A stretch of 64,000 nt of DNA, from positions 29,986,629-30,050,628 of the forward strand of contig JASEVX010000011.1 of the NCBI GenBank assembly GCA_031761405.1, in the 5' to 3' direction. The notes below the pieces were generated by a model. That model searched no databases. It was not told where the DNA came from and saw only the letters and a list, made by a program, of their open reading frames with translations. This document shows, piece by piece, positions 21,746 to 32,806 of this stretch. This DNA comes from Serripes groenlandicus (lineage: Eukaryota; Mollusca; Bivalvia; Cardiida; Cardiidae). Each line of letters starts with the position of its first letter. The stretch's first letter is position 1. The translations under genes were made by a program, and so were the position numbers.

Positions 21746-21908
21746 GGAATATTACGTTGCGGGAGCGATAAATGGGTACGTATTGCACGACTCGTAGCGT
21801 GGGAAAATCCATATCTTACTCGACCTTCGGTCTCGTAAGATATCGATTTTTCCACGCTACTTGTCGTGCAATACAAACCCTTTTATCGCTCCCGCAACGT
21901 AATATTCC
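21746..21908. repeat. ~160-bp near-perfect palindrome
   Basis: Arms of ~70 bp beginning GGAATATTACGTTGCGGGAG and ending in its complement, around a short centre TCGACCTTCGGTC. The arms also share TTGCACGA and GTAGCGTGG segments. Only a few mismatches and one or two unpaired bases are visible. It does not belong to the MITE families in the window. Confidence 0.8.
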
Positions 21909-21939
21909 GTATATATCATATTTTCATTTATAGATTTTT

Positions 21940-23062
21940 ATGCCCCCGGAATCACCGATTCGGTGGGCATCTAGTTTTTGGCCTGTCTGCACGAAAAAAA
22001 CTTTAACCTTGACCACTACTTTTGAACCATAACAGGTACGGCTACCATATTTCACATGTGTATTCCTTGTGACATGACCTTTCTGTCAGTACCAAAATGT
22101 TTGACCTTGCGACCTTGACATTTGACCTAGATGTTGCCATTCTCGAAAAAAACTTTAACCTTGACCACTACTTTTGAACCATAACAGGTACGGCTACCAT
22201 ATTTCACATGTGTATTCCTTGTGACATGACCTTTCTGTCAGTACCAAAATTTTTGACCTTGCGACCTTGACATTTGACCTAGATGTTGCCATTCTCGAAA
22301 AAAACTTTAACCTTGACCACTACTTTTGAACCATAACAGGTACGGCTACCATATTTCACACGTGTATTCCTTGTGACATGACCTTTCTGTCAGTACCAAA
22401 TTTGTTGACCTTGAGACCTTGACCTTTGACATAGATGTTGCCATTCTCGAAAAAAACTTTAACCTTGACCACTACTTTTGAACCATAACAGGTACGGCTA
22501 CCATATTTCACATGTGTATTCCTTGTGACATGACCTTTCTGTCAGTACCAACATTTTTGACCTTGCGACCTTGACCTTTGACCTAGATGTTGCCATTCTC
22601 GAAAAAAGCTTTAACCTTGACCACTACTTTTGAACCATAACAGGTAAGGCTACCATATTTCACATGTGTATTCCTTGTGACATGACCTTTCTGTCAGTAC
22701 CAAAATGTTTGACCTTGCGACCTTGACCTTTGACATAGATGTTGCCATTCTTGAACAAAACTTTAACCTTGACCACTACTTTTGAACCATAACAGGTAAG
22801 GCTACCATATTTCACATGTGTATTCCTTGTGACATGACCTTTCTGTCAGTACCAAAATGTTTGACCTTGCGACCTTGACCTTTGACATAGATGTTGCCAT
22901 TCTCGAAAAAAACTTTAACCTTGACCACTTCTTTTGAACCATAACAGGTAAGGCTACCATATTTCACATGTGTATTCCTTGTGACATGACCTTTCTGTCA
23001 GTACCAACATTTTTGACCTTGCGACCTTTACCTTTGACCTAGATGTTGCCATTCGGGGGCAT
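21940..23062. mobile_element. TIR element with internal 152-bp tandem array
   Basis: ATGCCCCCG at 21940-21948 is mirrored by CGGGGGCAT at 23054-23062. Between are seven units with a period near 152 bp, each with CTTTAACCTTGACCACTAC, GAACCATAACAGGTACGGC, CCTTGTGACATGACC and TTGACCTTGCGACCTTGAC. No coding capacity. Confidence 0.7.
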
Positions 23063-23087
23063 CAGTGTTTCACAAACACATCTTGTT

Positions 23088-23156
23088 TTCCATATTTCTG
23101 CCTAGATATTTTCAAAATTGTCTGCTGCAGATTTTTTGTACATAGGAAAGGGTTAA
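23088..23156. repeat. TTAA-type MITE, right-edge fragment
   Basis: It keeps TCTGCCTAGATATTTTC, GTCTGCTGCAGAT and GTACATAGGAAAGGGTTAA. Possibly the other half of the fragment at 21372. Confidence 0.55.
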
Positions 23157-23389
23157 CCCTTTCCCTCATATAGACGCTTTCTGACGCCTTTTGCAGCAGA
23201 CGGCTTTTTGAAAACATAGTGACAAAAGAAGAAATTGCACAAAACGTGCAATTTTTCCTTTTGCCACAATGTTTTCCACTTTTTGTCATAGGTTATCCAT
23301 TCAATTATGGAGATTTTCTATGTTTTGACAAAATACGTTCAAAGATGCCTGCTGCAGAATTGCCGTGACATAATGAGGGAAAGGCTTAA
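23153..23389. mobile_element. TTAA-type hairpin MITE, full length
   Basis: TTAACCCTTTCCCTCATATAG to ATGAGGGAAAGGCTTAA. It shares its left TTAA with the preceding fragment. Hairpin GCACAAAACGTGC. Confidence 0.8.
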
Positions 23390-23595
23390 AGACACATATT
23401 GTGAGATAAATGAAGTACATTTTAAAATTGAATGAAAAGGATTAAGTTACATGAGAGCCTGTCTAGTGATATGGGTTCTTATATAACACTCCACTTTGAC
23501 ATCATTTATAGTTATATATTGGCGTATATAGAACTTAAGTTTGTCAGTTTTTTGCAGCGTAATATGACAGTTGAATGTGTGGAGGTTATAATTTT

Positions 23596-23822
23596 TAACC
23601 CTTTCTCACATACAAAAAAATTTGCCGCACACGACCTTGATAACATCTTTGCACAAATGTGGACAATTTGTAACAATAAGTTTTATTATTGAATACGGGG
23701 CATAGTTTAAAACATTGTGGCAAAAATTGAAATCGCTCATCTTGCTCTCCTTTTGTTGCATTGTTTTCCAAGGTCATATATGCTACATAAAGGTGTCAGG
23801 TTCCGGTATTTTGGTAAGGGTG
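23596..23822. mobile_element. TTAA-type MITE, diverged
   Basis: The left edge TTTAACCCTTTCTCACATAC is clear. The right edge has decayed to GGTATTTTGGTAAGGG. Confidence 0.5.
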
Positions 23823-24089
23823 TGTTACTGAACAAGAAGTCGTAGTCTCCTGTGGCAGCATGCGGCATGCAGCTCAGCATACATTGATGTACATGTACAA
23901 ATATGCTGTTGTCTGTTTTATTTGTTTGTTTTAATTGTTTTCAACAAGTTTTCAATTATATCAACACATTTCCTTTTCTCCTGACACCAGTGATTCAGTC
24001 TAAATGCTAATCCCACAATCCTGAAAGCCATATCATTTAATAATGATTGTCTGAAAGCAAACTTAGGAATATTGTCTGCCATTAGTAGT

Positions 24090-24492
24090 CTTATTTCCCA
24101 CATAAAACAAATCTGCAGCAGACAACTTTGAAAACATGGGGGGGAAATTAAGTTTCTACTTCTGCAACAATGTGTTCTAAAGCCACCTGCTGCAGATACC
24201 TCAAATGATATCAATATGTGGGAGAGGGCCTATTCTGTAGAAGTATACCCAATGGGAAAACTTTTTAACTTTCTCAGAAATCTTTGCTTGTTCTTCGGAA
24301 ACAAATCTGAAGCAGATGACTTTGAAAACATAGTGACAAAAACCTGAAAAATCTCCATAAAAGATAACTTAATTGTTTAATAAAGTTGAAAACATTGTGG
24401 CCAAAGGAGAAATTGCTCATCATGAGCAATTTCACCTTTGGCCAAAATGTTTTCAAAAGTCGTCTGCTGCTATTGCGTCAAAATGCGTCAGG
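24090..24492. repeat. Two degraded TTAA-type MITEs
   Basis: 24090-24228 has TTATTTCCCACATAAAAC to ATATGTGGGAGAGGG. 24298-24492 has CTGAAGCAGATGACTTTG and the perfect hairpin AATTGCTCATCATGAGCAATT, without a right edge. Confidence 0.55.
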
Positions 24493-24541
24493 TTTAATGA
24501 GTTCTAGCAATACAATATGTAAAAAGACATTTAAGTTATCA

Positions 24542-24756
24542 TTAACCCTTGCCAACCTGCAGACGCATTCTGACTCATCTGAAGCAGGCAACGTTTGAAA
24601 ACGTTGTGACAAAAGGAGAAATTGCTCATTATGATATAATGTAATAATAATACTACATGTAACTCACATTTATGGAGATTTTCCACATATTTGCCGAGAT
24701 GTTTTTTAAAGTTGTCTTCTGCATATTAACTTTGTTGTATTGTGGGATAGGGTTAA
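24542..24756. mobile_element. TTAA-type hairpin MITE
   Basis: TTAACCCTTGCCAACCTGC to TATTGTGGGATAGGGTTAA. The right arm of the central hairpin is deleted. Confidence 0.65.
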
Positions 24757-24841
24757 ACATTGAGCATTACAGCAACAGTACAGATCATCATGTGCAAATG
24801 CCTTAGAGGCCATCACATGAAGTAAGGCACCAGAGCGCCAG

Positions 24842-25073
24842 TTAACCCTTTCCCTCATACGACAATTCCGCAGCAGACGACTTTGAACATATTTTGTCAA
24901 AAGATAGAAAATCTCTATAACTGAATCGATAACCTATGACTAAAAGTGGAAAACATTGTGTCAAATGAAGAAATTGTTTGTTTTGAGCAATTTCTTCTTT
25001 TGTCACTAAATGTTTTCAAAAAGCCGTCTGCTGCAGAGGCGTCAGAAAGCATCTATATGAGGGAAAGGGATAA
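24842..25073. mobile_element. TTAA-type hairpin MITE, full length
   Basis: TTAACCCTTTCCCTCATACG to ATATGAGGGAAAGGGATAA, 232 bp. Confidence 0.75.
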
Positions 25074-25099
25074 GGGGCATTTTATTTGTCACTCAAACT

Positions 25100-25262
25100 G
25101 TATGTAACTATGGGTACTCAAAAGAATCGTCTCATGCAGCGAGATGATTATTTTGAGTACCAACAACAATAGCAGGAGGATTTGGTTGGGTATATAATCA
25201 GAGAGAAATTTTGGGAAAGGACCAGTTCACTCCTCCTTATCTGGTTCTCTGGGCACTTCTAG
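25100..25262. repeat. Foldback repeat
   Basis: GGGTACTCAAAAGAATCGTCTC faces GAGATGATTATTTTGAGTACC. TCAGAGAGAAATTTTGGG and CCTCCTTATCTGG follow, as in the copies at 26490 and 16785. Confidence 0.6.
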
Positions 25263-25320
25263 TATGGTGACACTCTGAGGCCTGTATATACAGGTATATA
25301 TATAAACAGAAGTTTTGTTT

Positions 25321-25500
25321 TGTTTGTTTTATTGGGGTTTTATGCCGTTTTCAACATTATTTCAGATATATCGCGGCGAAAGTTCACTTATTCATGATCC
25401 CTTTGTTACCAAACCCGAGTACTATAGGGTAGGAAAAGTGCCATGCCAAGAAGGGCACTCCACCAATTGATCTGAGTGTGCCACAATTAACTGGGATAAA
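25321..25500 (-). mobile_element. tRNA-SINE (family B), degraded
   Basis: It has GTTTTATTGGGGTTTTATGCC, TATCGCGGCGAAAGTTCAC and GTGCCATGCCAAGAAGGGC. The tRNA-like head is barely recognisable. Confidence 0.5.
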
Positions 25501-25556
25501 TAGAAGTGAAACAATAGAAGCTTCACAATATCTCTTAATTTTAATTATAATAAACA

Positions 25557-25728
25557 TTTTGACCCTTTCCCTCATACGGTAATTCTGCAGCAGACGACTT
25601 TGAACGTATTTTGTCAAAAAATAGAAAATCTCCATAATTGAGTGCAATTTCCCCTTTTGTCACTATGTTTTCAAAAAGCTGTCTGCTGCAGAGGCGGCAG
25701 AAAACGTCTATATGAGGGAAAGGGTTAA
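25557..25728. mobile_element. TTAA-type MITE, internally deleted
   Basis: The left edge is TTTTGACCCTTTCCCTCATACG and the right edge TATATGAGGGAAAGGGTTAA. About 60 bp including one hairpin arm is missing. Confidence 0.65.
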
Positions 25729-25803
25729 CACTTGTTGTTGGTGCTAAACGTAATTGTGTCATTTTGATGATTCTTTTCAGTACCCTCACCAGTTTCACCA
25801 CAT

Positions 25804-25989
25804 TTAACCCTTTCTTTTCCTCATATAGACACTTTCTGATGACTCTGCAGCAGACAGCTTTTTGAAAACATAGTGACAAAAGAAGAAATTGCTCAAAACG
25901 AGCAATTTCTCCTTTTGCCACAATGTTTTCCGCTTTTATTCATAGGTTATAATTATATCCATTCAATTGTCGTATGAGGTTAAAGGTTA
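25804..25989. mobile_element. TTAA-type MITE, right arm shortened
   Basis: TTTAACCCTTTCTTTTCC, hairpin AATTGCTCAAAACGAGCAATT, then TTGTCGTATGAGGTTAAAGG. Confidence 0.6.
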
Positions 25990-26215
25990 AAGGCCAAATA
26001 AGGATTTTAGATAATATATGAAATATGCCCCTGATCTAGCGCTCTGTAGTGCTACTAGGGGGGGTTAAGCCCATTTTGGGATGATGTGACATTGATATAT
26101 CTCTTTCTGTCTGTTACATAATGACTTAGTAACTGCAAACCATAAAGTATATGAGCTGCTACATGTGAAAGATGGTCGTATAAAAAAAAAAATTCATCTC
26201 TGTTTTGGGATCATC

Positions 26216-26359
26216 TAACCCTTTCCCATTTGCAAAAGATAACTTTTGGAAACATTCTAACAAAAAGATAAATTATCATGAGCAGATTTTCAACATTTGT
26301 GCCTAGATGGTTTACAAAGTGGTCTGGTGCAGATTTACTATATTTGAGAAAGGGATTAA
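26216..26359. mobile_element. TTAA-type MITE, short copy
   Basis: CTAACCCTTTCCCATTTGC to TATATTTGAGAAAGGGATTAA, with a partly deleted interior. Confidence 0.5.
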
Positions 26360-26489
26360 CATGTATGAGCATCCCAAGCTGGGTGAGTTGACTTCTAAAT
26401 TATAATCAGAAGTTGAACAACTGATGAAGAAAATGCTCTAGATAAGGAGCATTTTGCATGTGCTAAAATGCTTATTTGACCTTCTAACC

Positions 26490-26640
26490 CTATGTTGTGG
26501 GTACTCAAAATAATCAGTGAGACAATTCTTTTGAGTACCCACAACATAGGGTTTTCTTTATTAATAAAAGAGAAATTGTGGGAAAAAAGAGCTGTTATCT
26601 TCCCGAAGGGTTCAAACCAGGGGCTGTGGACACTCTGACT
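26490..26640. repeat. Foldback repeat, best copy
   Basis: ACCCTATGTTGTGGGTACTC pairs with GAGTACCCACAACATAGGGT across a ~30-base centre containing CAGTGAGACAATTC. The downstream AAAGAGAAATTGTGGG stretch is shared with the other copies. Confidence 0.7.
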
Positions 26641-26665
26641 ACCCTTCATGTCATATAAAATGTAC

Positions 26666-26877
26666 TATTGGGGTTTAAATATGCTGTTTCAACATTATTT
26701 TGGTTATATCACAGCAACCATATCACTTATTCATGATCCCATGGTACACAAACCAGTACTAGGCTGGGAAATGTGCCTTGCCCAAGTGCTCTCCACCATA
26801 TGAAGGGCAACTGGGGATCGAACCCAAGATGCCTGGTTCCAAATCAAATGCTCACCCATCTGTCACGACAGATTCCT
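26666..26877 (-). mobile_element. tRNA-SINE (family B), diverged
   Basis: ATTGGGGTTTAAATATGC at the tail side; GATCCCATGGTACACAAACC, CCTTGCCCAAGTGC and GGGGATCGAACCCAAGATG lead to the head side. Confidence 0.6.
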
Positions 26878-26920
26878 CATGTCTCATAGAAAGCTACCTC
26901 AATAGTAAAGAAAATAAGTA

Positions 26921-27330
26921 ACCCTTTCCCATAAACAACAAATCGAGGGCTTGACGTGAAACGGTTGTAACTAAAAACCTATTTTGAAAACCCTGGTTTA
27001 GGGGCAATTTTGACCCCTTTGTAAACAATGCAAAATTTCGTTCTGAGCAATGGCGCCTTAATTTCCATTGTTTACCAAGAAAAATGATTTAACGCATATA
27101 AAGACTTTATGGCGAGGTGATTAACCTTGGTACATGTAATTAAATACCAATTTTAATTACAACCGTTTGACGCCTAGTCCTTGAAATGATCTGTAGCAGA
27201 CAAAAAACATCAAGGCAAATCTAAGAGCAATTTATACTTTTATTACAATGTTTTCAAAGTCGTCTGGCAGCCTGCGGATCAAGGCATCAAAAAGCATCGT
27301 CTGACATCTATATGAGGGGAAAGGGATAAT
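26921..27330. mobile_element. TTAA-type MITE split by a TIR element
   Basis: Left edge AGTAACCCTTTCCCATAAAC; right edge ATATGAGGGGAAAGGGATAA. The element at 26943-27184 lies inside it. Confidence 0.6.
26943..27184. mobile_element. Short TIR element (~242 bp)
   Basis: TCGAGGGCTTGACGTGAAAC at the left matches the inverse of the right end (TTTGACGCCTAGTCCTTGA) imperfectly. Both arms share AAACGGTTGTAA. A weak AA or AAAT duplication may flank it. Superfamily unknown. Confidence 0.6.
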
Positions 27331-27588
27331 AAGGCTTTCCCCCATCCTCACCCACAAGACTTCACAGTAGTCTTTACATTTACACATGACCCCCCTTTTT
27401 TCTATGATACAGCTTATACTTTTTTCCTGGTACTTAGTGTAGTACCAAAAAACATCAGTAATTAACATTACCTGAGAACTTAACTGTGCCTGTGAAAAAA
27501 AAGTAATGTCATCATAGTCTTATAAGCATGCCACAGACTTATATTTTCATTCAGAATAAGTTGATCTCCTTGTAAAATATGTCATGAT

Positions 27589-27822
27589 TTAAACCCTTCC
27601 CGACATACAACAAATCTGCAGCAGACAATTTTGGAAACATCACGGCAAAAATGTGAAAAAACTTCATAAATGAGAGTTCAAATATGAAATAGAATTGAAA
27701 ACATTGTGGTGAAAGGAGAATTAGAAAATTATGAGCAATTTCTCCTTTTGCCATAATGTTTTAAAATGTTGTCTATTTAAGACTCTGGCATCAGAAAGCA
27801 TATATATGTGGGAAAGGGTTAA
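27589..27822. mobile_element. TTAA-type hairpin MITE, full length
   Basis: TTTAAACCCTTCCCGACATAC to ATATGTGGGAAAGGGTTAA. It shares its TTAA with the following partial copy. Confidence 0.75.
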
Positions 27823-27985
27823 CCCTTCCCTACATACAACAAATCTGCAACAGACAACTTTAAAAAGATGAAGACAAAATTGTGGGACATTTCTACACTG
27901 AACGTTTAATTATTGAATAGATTATAAACATTGTGGCAAAAGTAGTATGTCTGCTGCAGGTAATTAAAACTCTCATTTATGGACA
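27819..27985. repeat. TTAA-type MITE, left part
   Basis: TTAACCCTTCCCTACATAC, CTGCAACAGACAACTTTAA, then loss of the right half. Another copy's edge (TTCCCACATGCAGACAC) begins at about 27990. Confidence 0.5.
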
Positions 27986-28017
27986 TTTATTCCCACATGC
28001 AGACACAATAAGATGCA

Positions 28018-28240
28018 TTAACCTTTTCCCTCATATAGACGCTTTCTGACGCCTCTGCAGCAGACGGCTTTTTGAAAACATAGTGACAAAAGAAGAAATT
28101 GCACAAAACGTGCAATTTCTCCTTTTGCCACAATGTTTTCCACTTTTTGTCATAGGTTATCCATTCAATTATGGAGATTTTCTATGTTTTGACAAAATAC
28201 GTTCAAAGTCGTCTGCTGCAGAATTGCTGTATGAGGGAAA
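28018..28240. mobile_element. TTAA-type hairpin MITE, near full length
   Basis: TTAACCTTTTCCCTCATATAG to TGTATGAGGGAAACTAA. Hairpin GCACAAAACGTGC. It appears inserted in an older MITE remnant beginning at about 27990. Confidence 0.7.
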
Positions 28241-28249
28241 CTAATTATT

Positions 28250-28326
28250 TGTCTTTTGTCACTATGTTTTCAAAAAGCCGTCTGCTGCAGAGGCATCAGA
28301 AAGCGTCTATATGAGGAAAAGGGTTA
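28250..28326. repeat. TTAA-type MITE, right-edge fragment
   Basis: TTTTGTCACTATGTTTTC, GTCTGCTGCAGAGGC and TATATGAGGAAAAGGGTTAA. Confidence 0.6.
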
Positions 28327-28427
28327 ATGCTAGGTCAGATTGAACTGTGGGGCATTAAACTGTGGACATTATAATGTCAGTAAAGGTACCAATTTGTCCA
28401 ACATAAACACTCCTAACCCTAGTAATT

Positions 28428-28762
28428 TAACCCTTTCCCACTAGCAGATGCATTTCCACGCATCTGCAGCAGATGACATTTGAAAACAGTGTGTGGGAAA
28501 GAAGAAATTGCTCATGATGTTTTCGACATTATTCAACAAAATCGATTTTTCATTTATGGAGATTTTCATGTTTTAGGGTATGTTTTCAGAGTCATGCTGC
28601 AGTTTTGGTGGCTTTTAAGGGTCAACCGTTGCCAACAATCAACTAATCTGCAGCAGACATCTAGGAAAAACAGGGAAAATCTCTATAAATTAGGGTATAT
28701 AATAACTGAGAAAAGTTGAAAACATTGTGGCATCAGGAGCAATTTCTCCTTTTGTCACAATG
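28428..28762. repeat. Two partial TTAA-type MITEs
   Basis: 28428-28624 has TTAACCCTTTCCCACTAGC and ends at TTTTAAGGGTCAA. 28628-28762 has CTAATCTGCAGCAGACATC and one hairpin arm. Confidence 0.5.
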
Positions 28763-28832
28763 GCGACCCTCCTTGGCCATCAGCATTAAGACTGATGTCA
28801 GGAAGAACTGGACCGGTAGTACTGGTAACTTA

Positions 28833-29007
28833 TTTATTTAATGGGGTTTTACACCGCTTTCAACAATATTTCAGTTATACCATGGCAACAGTTCACTTAT
28901 TCACGATCCCTGGGTAAACAAACCATTACTAACTAGAAAATGTGCCTTGCCCAAGGGCACTCAACCATGACTGTAGTGCTGCGAGTGGGGATTGAACCCG
29001 GGACACC
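28833..29007 (-). mobile_element. tRNA-SINE (family B), head truncated
   Basis: It starts at the AATA-type tail, TTTATTTAATGGGGTTTTACACC, and ends within the B box at GATTGAACCCGGGACACC. A 15-bp target duplication, AGTACTGGTAACTTA, lies at 28818-28832 and 29008-29022. Confidence 0.85.
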
Positions 29008-29231
29008 AGTACTGGTAACTTAATTACCCAGGAAACACTGTGATACAGTATAACTGAAAAAGTGTTGAATGCTGCGTCAAACACCATACAAAGAATCAAT
29101 CAATCAATCTTTAGTCACAATGTTTTTAAAGGGTATTAAACTGACACTACTACTGTGGACATGGGTACCACTTTGACCCACATAAACACTCATCAACTAA
29201 GAAATTAGGCATATCCAGTATCATGGGACCT

Positions 29232-29444
29232 TTAACCCTTTCCAACATACACGGATTCTGCATCGGACGACTTTGAAAACATCTACAGTATAAATTAAGT
29301 TTTAAAACGGAAAAAAAATATGACAAGATTGTGGCAAAAGGATAAATTGCGCGTTTTAAGCAATTTATCCTTTTGTCACAATGTTTTCAAAAAGTTGTCT
29401 TCTGCAGAGGCATCAAAAAATGTCTGTATGTGGGAAAGGATTAA
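29232..29444. mobile_element. TTAA-type hairpin MITE
   Basis: TTAACCCTTTCCAACATAC to TATGTGGGAAAGGATTAA. Hairpin AAATTGCGCGTTTTAAGCAATTT. Confidence 0.75.
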
Positions 29445-29877
29445 TCATTGTTAGGATTGAGTAAAGATTTCTTTTGTCATAGTTTCAAATTGTAAACTAA
29501 TACAATTAGTTATATAGAGCCTAAATATAGAGTTCTGGTTAAGGGGCGTTTTTGCACGCTCTAAAATCTTTACTTGAATTTAAAACCCTATGTTGTGGGT
29601 ACTGAAATGAATTTTCTTAATGAGACGATAACTTTGTGTACCCACATCATATTAATGTAGGGTTTTATTCTTCACACCATCCCTCCTTATCTGGACCTCA
29701 GTAAATGAAGTTTATACCATTCATAACAGAGGAAAGGGCTCCCCCATTCACTTTTGTATCAACAATAGGGCCTACAATTAAACTGTCAGTGGACTTGTGA
29801 AAATGACCAACCTTCTAGATCAGGTTACCCTAACACTAATTAGTGTTACCAACAGTGAGGGAGGTCACTGGTCTATG
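29445..29877. repeat. Foldback repeat within unrecognised sequence
   Basis: 29584-29665 is a diverged foldback copy (CCCTATGTTGTGGGTACTG facing GTGTACCCACATCAT). No gene is visible in the rest. Confidence 0.5.
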
Positions 29878-30253
29878 TTAACCCTTCCCCATGTGTACAC
29901 GCTTTTCTGATGCCTCTGAGTGCAGTAGACAGACTTAGATATTAATTGTCATGAGCAATTTCTCCTTTGGTCACAATGTTTTCAACTTATAATTATGATT
30001 TTTATGATTTCATCTATAGAGAATTCCCACTTTTTTGCCAAGACTGTTCTACCCTAAATGCACCATATAGAACAGACTGTGTATCTGCAGCAGACGATTT
30101 TGAAAACATCCAGGCAAAGATATAGAAAAAATCTACAAATAGATCTTAATCATTGAATATAGTTGAAAACATTGTGGCAAAATGTGAAATTGCTCTTTAT
30201 GAGCAATAATACTTCGCCTTTTGTTTATATGTTTTCAAAAGTCATCAGCTTCA
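29878..30253. repeat. Two partial TTAA-type MITEs, the second broken by the 16-kb element
   Basis: 29878-30050 starts TTAACCCTTCCCCATGTG. 30083-30253 has ATCTGCAGCAGACGATTTTG and GTTTTCAAAAGTCATCAGC, then is cut at 30254. Its probable continuation is ACACCAGAATGCGTCTGCAG at 46333. Confidence 0.6.
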
Positions 30254-30840
30254 CCCCTGCGAGTTGAAATTCATGAAATCATGAATTCTTCATGAACTTT
30301 ACAAACAGTTCATGAACAGTTCTTGATCAATTCATGAAATTGAATAGGCTAAGTTCACGAACTAAAGTTCATGAATGGTTCATGAACTAAAGTTCATGAA
30401 CCAATGAAGAATGGTTCATGAACAAGATGGTTTAATATTTTATTCAAGAAAAATTCATGATCTGGTTCAAGAACTAATGATGAACTTTTCATGAACCTGA
30501 ACAAATTATGTGGTTCAAGAAATGTTCATGAAATATTCTCGACTTGGTTTAAGAACTAATGATGAACTTTTCATGAACCTGAAAAATTAAAATGGTTCAA
30601 AAAAGGTTCATGAAATATTCTTGACTTGGTTTAAGAACTAATGAAGAACTTTTCATGAATCTGAAAAAGTTAAATGGTTCAAAAAAGGTTCATGAAATAT
30701 TCTTGACTTGGTTTAAGAATTAATGAAGAACTTTTCATGAACCTGAACAAATGTGTGAGGTTCAAGAAAGGTTCATTAAATATTTTTGACTTGGTTTAAG
30801 AACTAATGAAGAACTTTTCATGAACCTGAACAATTTAAAA
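30254..30840. repeat. Left subterminal TTCATGAA array
   Basis: About 16 exact TTCATGAA sites. From ~30425 inward they sit in tandem units with an ~82-bp period (ACTTGGTTTAAGAACTAATG repeated at 30542, 30624, 30706 and 30789). It ends close to the transposase poly(A) signal. Likely binding region for an element-encoded protein; inferred. Confidence 0.8.
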
Positions 30841-30909
30841 GTGTCATGTTCAACGAAAGGCCACATTTAATGTGTTTACACTAAATGTGTTTAGGCTCAT
30901 GGAAAGTTC

Positions 30910-30915
30910 TTTATT
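30910..30915 (-). terminator. Candidate poly(A) signal of the transposase gene
   Basis: AATAAA on the minus strand, about 85 bp after the stop codon at 30999-31001. A second AATAAA overlaps the stop region itself. Confidence 0.4.
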
Positions 30916-30998
30916 ATTTCTTAGACCAAGACAAGAATATTTCACATAGGAATATCATAATCACTAATGTACATAAGGCAATATGAAGTGGCACATAT

Positions 30999-32806
30999 TT
31001 ATTTAAATACTGCATGCCCATGTCTGTTTGGCCTTTTAACAACAAAACCATCATCATTTTGTTCTGCAGTGGTACATACATAAAATAAGTTCTCACAAAC
31101 ATCACCAGCTAAAACAACATCTGTTGTTTCTGTGGCTATAACTGGGACAACATGTTTGCCAGCCAAGAGACAACTTAATGGATGTGTCTGCTTTTTATCC
31201 AAGCACACTACAATAGCATAGACACAGTCTGAACAAAGTACAAAGTATTTAACCCATCCTATTTTGTTATTGTCATACAACACAACATTACACGTTCTTC
31301 TTTTCATCCTTGCATATGTAGCAGCATGAAGTTTTCTTCCATTTATTACAATTCTATCTGCTCGTTTTATGTTTCTCAATTCTTTAACACCAAGTTTATC
31401 CATCACTTCATCCGAAAGGTCGCCAACTTTGATGTCTTTTAAGCCACCGGCAACATCACAGTTAATTGCTTCATGGGTGACTTTCCACATGTTTGACTTA
31501 TCTTTCTGTAATCCTACCCGGCGAAGATGTGCTTGACATTGCCGTATTCTCATAACTTGTTTTAATACATTGCCAGTACCATGTACAGTTTGAAGCAACA
31601 ATGCATTGCAGTCTTCAAATGAAAAACAGCTCCATGCCCACAGTGGTCCAAACTTTTTGACATAAAATATTAAGTGAGCACCAGCATTATGAACATTAAT
31701 TCCACAAGATCCTCTCCCATAGAGTTTCTCAAAAGACGAGTAAAAACTATCCAGCAGCATTTCTGCTCTTTCTAGAGCGGTTTGTGTGATTTCATCTCCT
31801 AGTAATATGTATATAGCTTCTGACAGACAGGCAAAATGTTCAAGGTAGTTGTCAGGGAGAACACCAATCAAACAGGGAAGTCCATAGTACATTAGCCAAC
31901 TTTGCAGTTCAGTTGCTTTAAAATGACGGTAGTTTTTTTCTAAGTCTCTTGGTAATCTTTCAATATACTCGGGAGGTTTGATATTTTGCATTTTTGCTGA
32001 AATGCTTTTTAAATGCTTTCCAATAAAATATTTCTTACTGCTTTCTGTAGGAGAAAACCATTTACTTAACAATAGTTTAGTTATACCGAATAAAATCCCA
32101 TGCATATAGTCAGGCACAATTCCTTCCACCAAATCCAGAGATTGAAGTGTAGCTAAGCCAGACACACCTTTAAAACCTTTGATTCGCTTTTTTTCTGTAG
32201 CTTCTTGCATGTTGGTTTTTACTGTTTCGCTATCTCTCAGGGGAAAAGTGTGTTCACCTCTATAAGGGTAGCATCTTGAATAACCCTTTCCTTGTTTGAC
32301 GCATTCTCCAGGCTCCTCACATGTAATGCAAGCATGTGTTCCATTGAAAAAGGTCATGTTCAAAACCGAAGCCTTTGCTGGTAAGTCTAATGTACCGCAT
32401 ACAACAGCAAGTTTAACATTAAATATTTGATCTTCTATTTCAATTTCAATGCCTTCTGTGTACAGCCTGTTCATCTGCTCACTAAAAATGTGCATGAACT
32501 GCTTAAATGGAGGTTTACCTTTACCTTGCCAAAGGCCTAATAACAGCATGTTATCACGGGCAAACCTAGCTGCTGGACTTAATTCATTGACTGCTAAAAA
32601 GATTGGCCATAGTTCTATATGAGATGAAGAATAAAGATTCACGCCATCTGTGTTAAAAATTGCCGTTAGGTTATTATTGCCAGATAGAAAATGTTCATTT
32701 TGAAGTAATCTCTGATAGAACTCTCCATCTGTGATGTCGCTTATAACACGAGAGCCTTTCCTACTTTGGATGATACTTTTGCTGCTTTCGATGTTTTGCC
32801 AAATAC
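30999..32806 (-). CDS. Transposase exon 5 (catalytic core)
   Basis: The acceptor is TTTACTCTTTTAG before 32806. The stop TAA is at 31001-30999. It holds all three candidate catalytic residues. Coding continues upstream of the first ATG-like codon, since FNTDG precedes it in frame. Confidence 0.85.
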
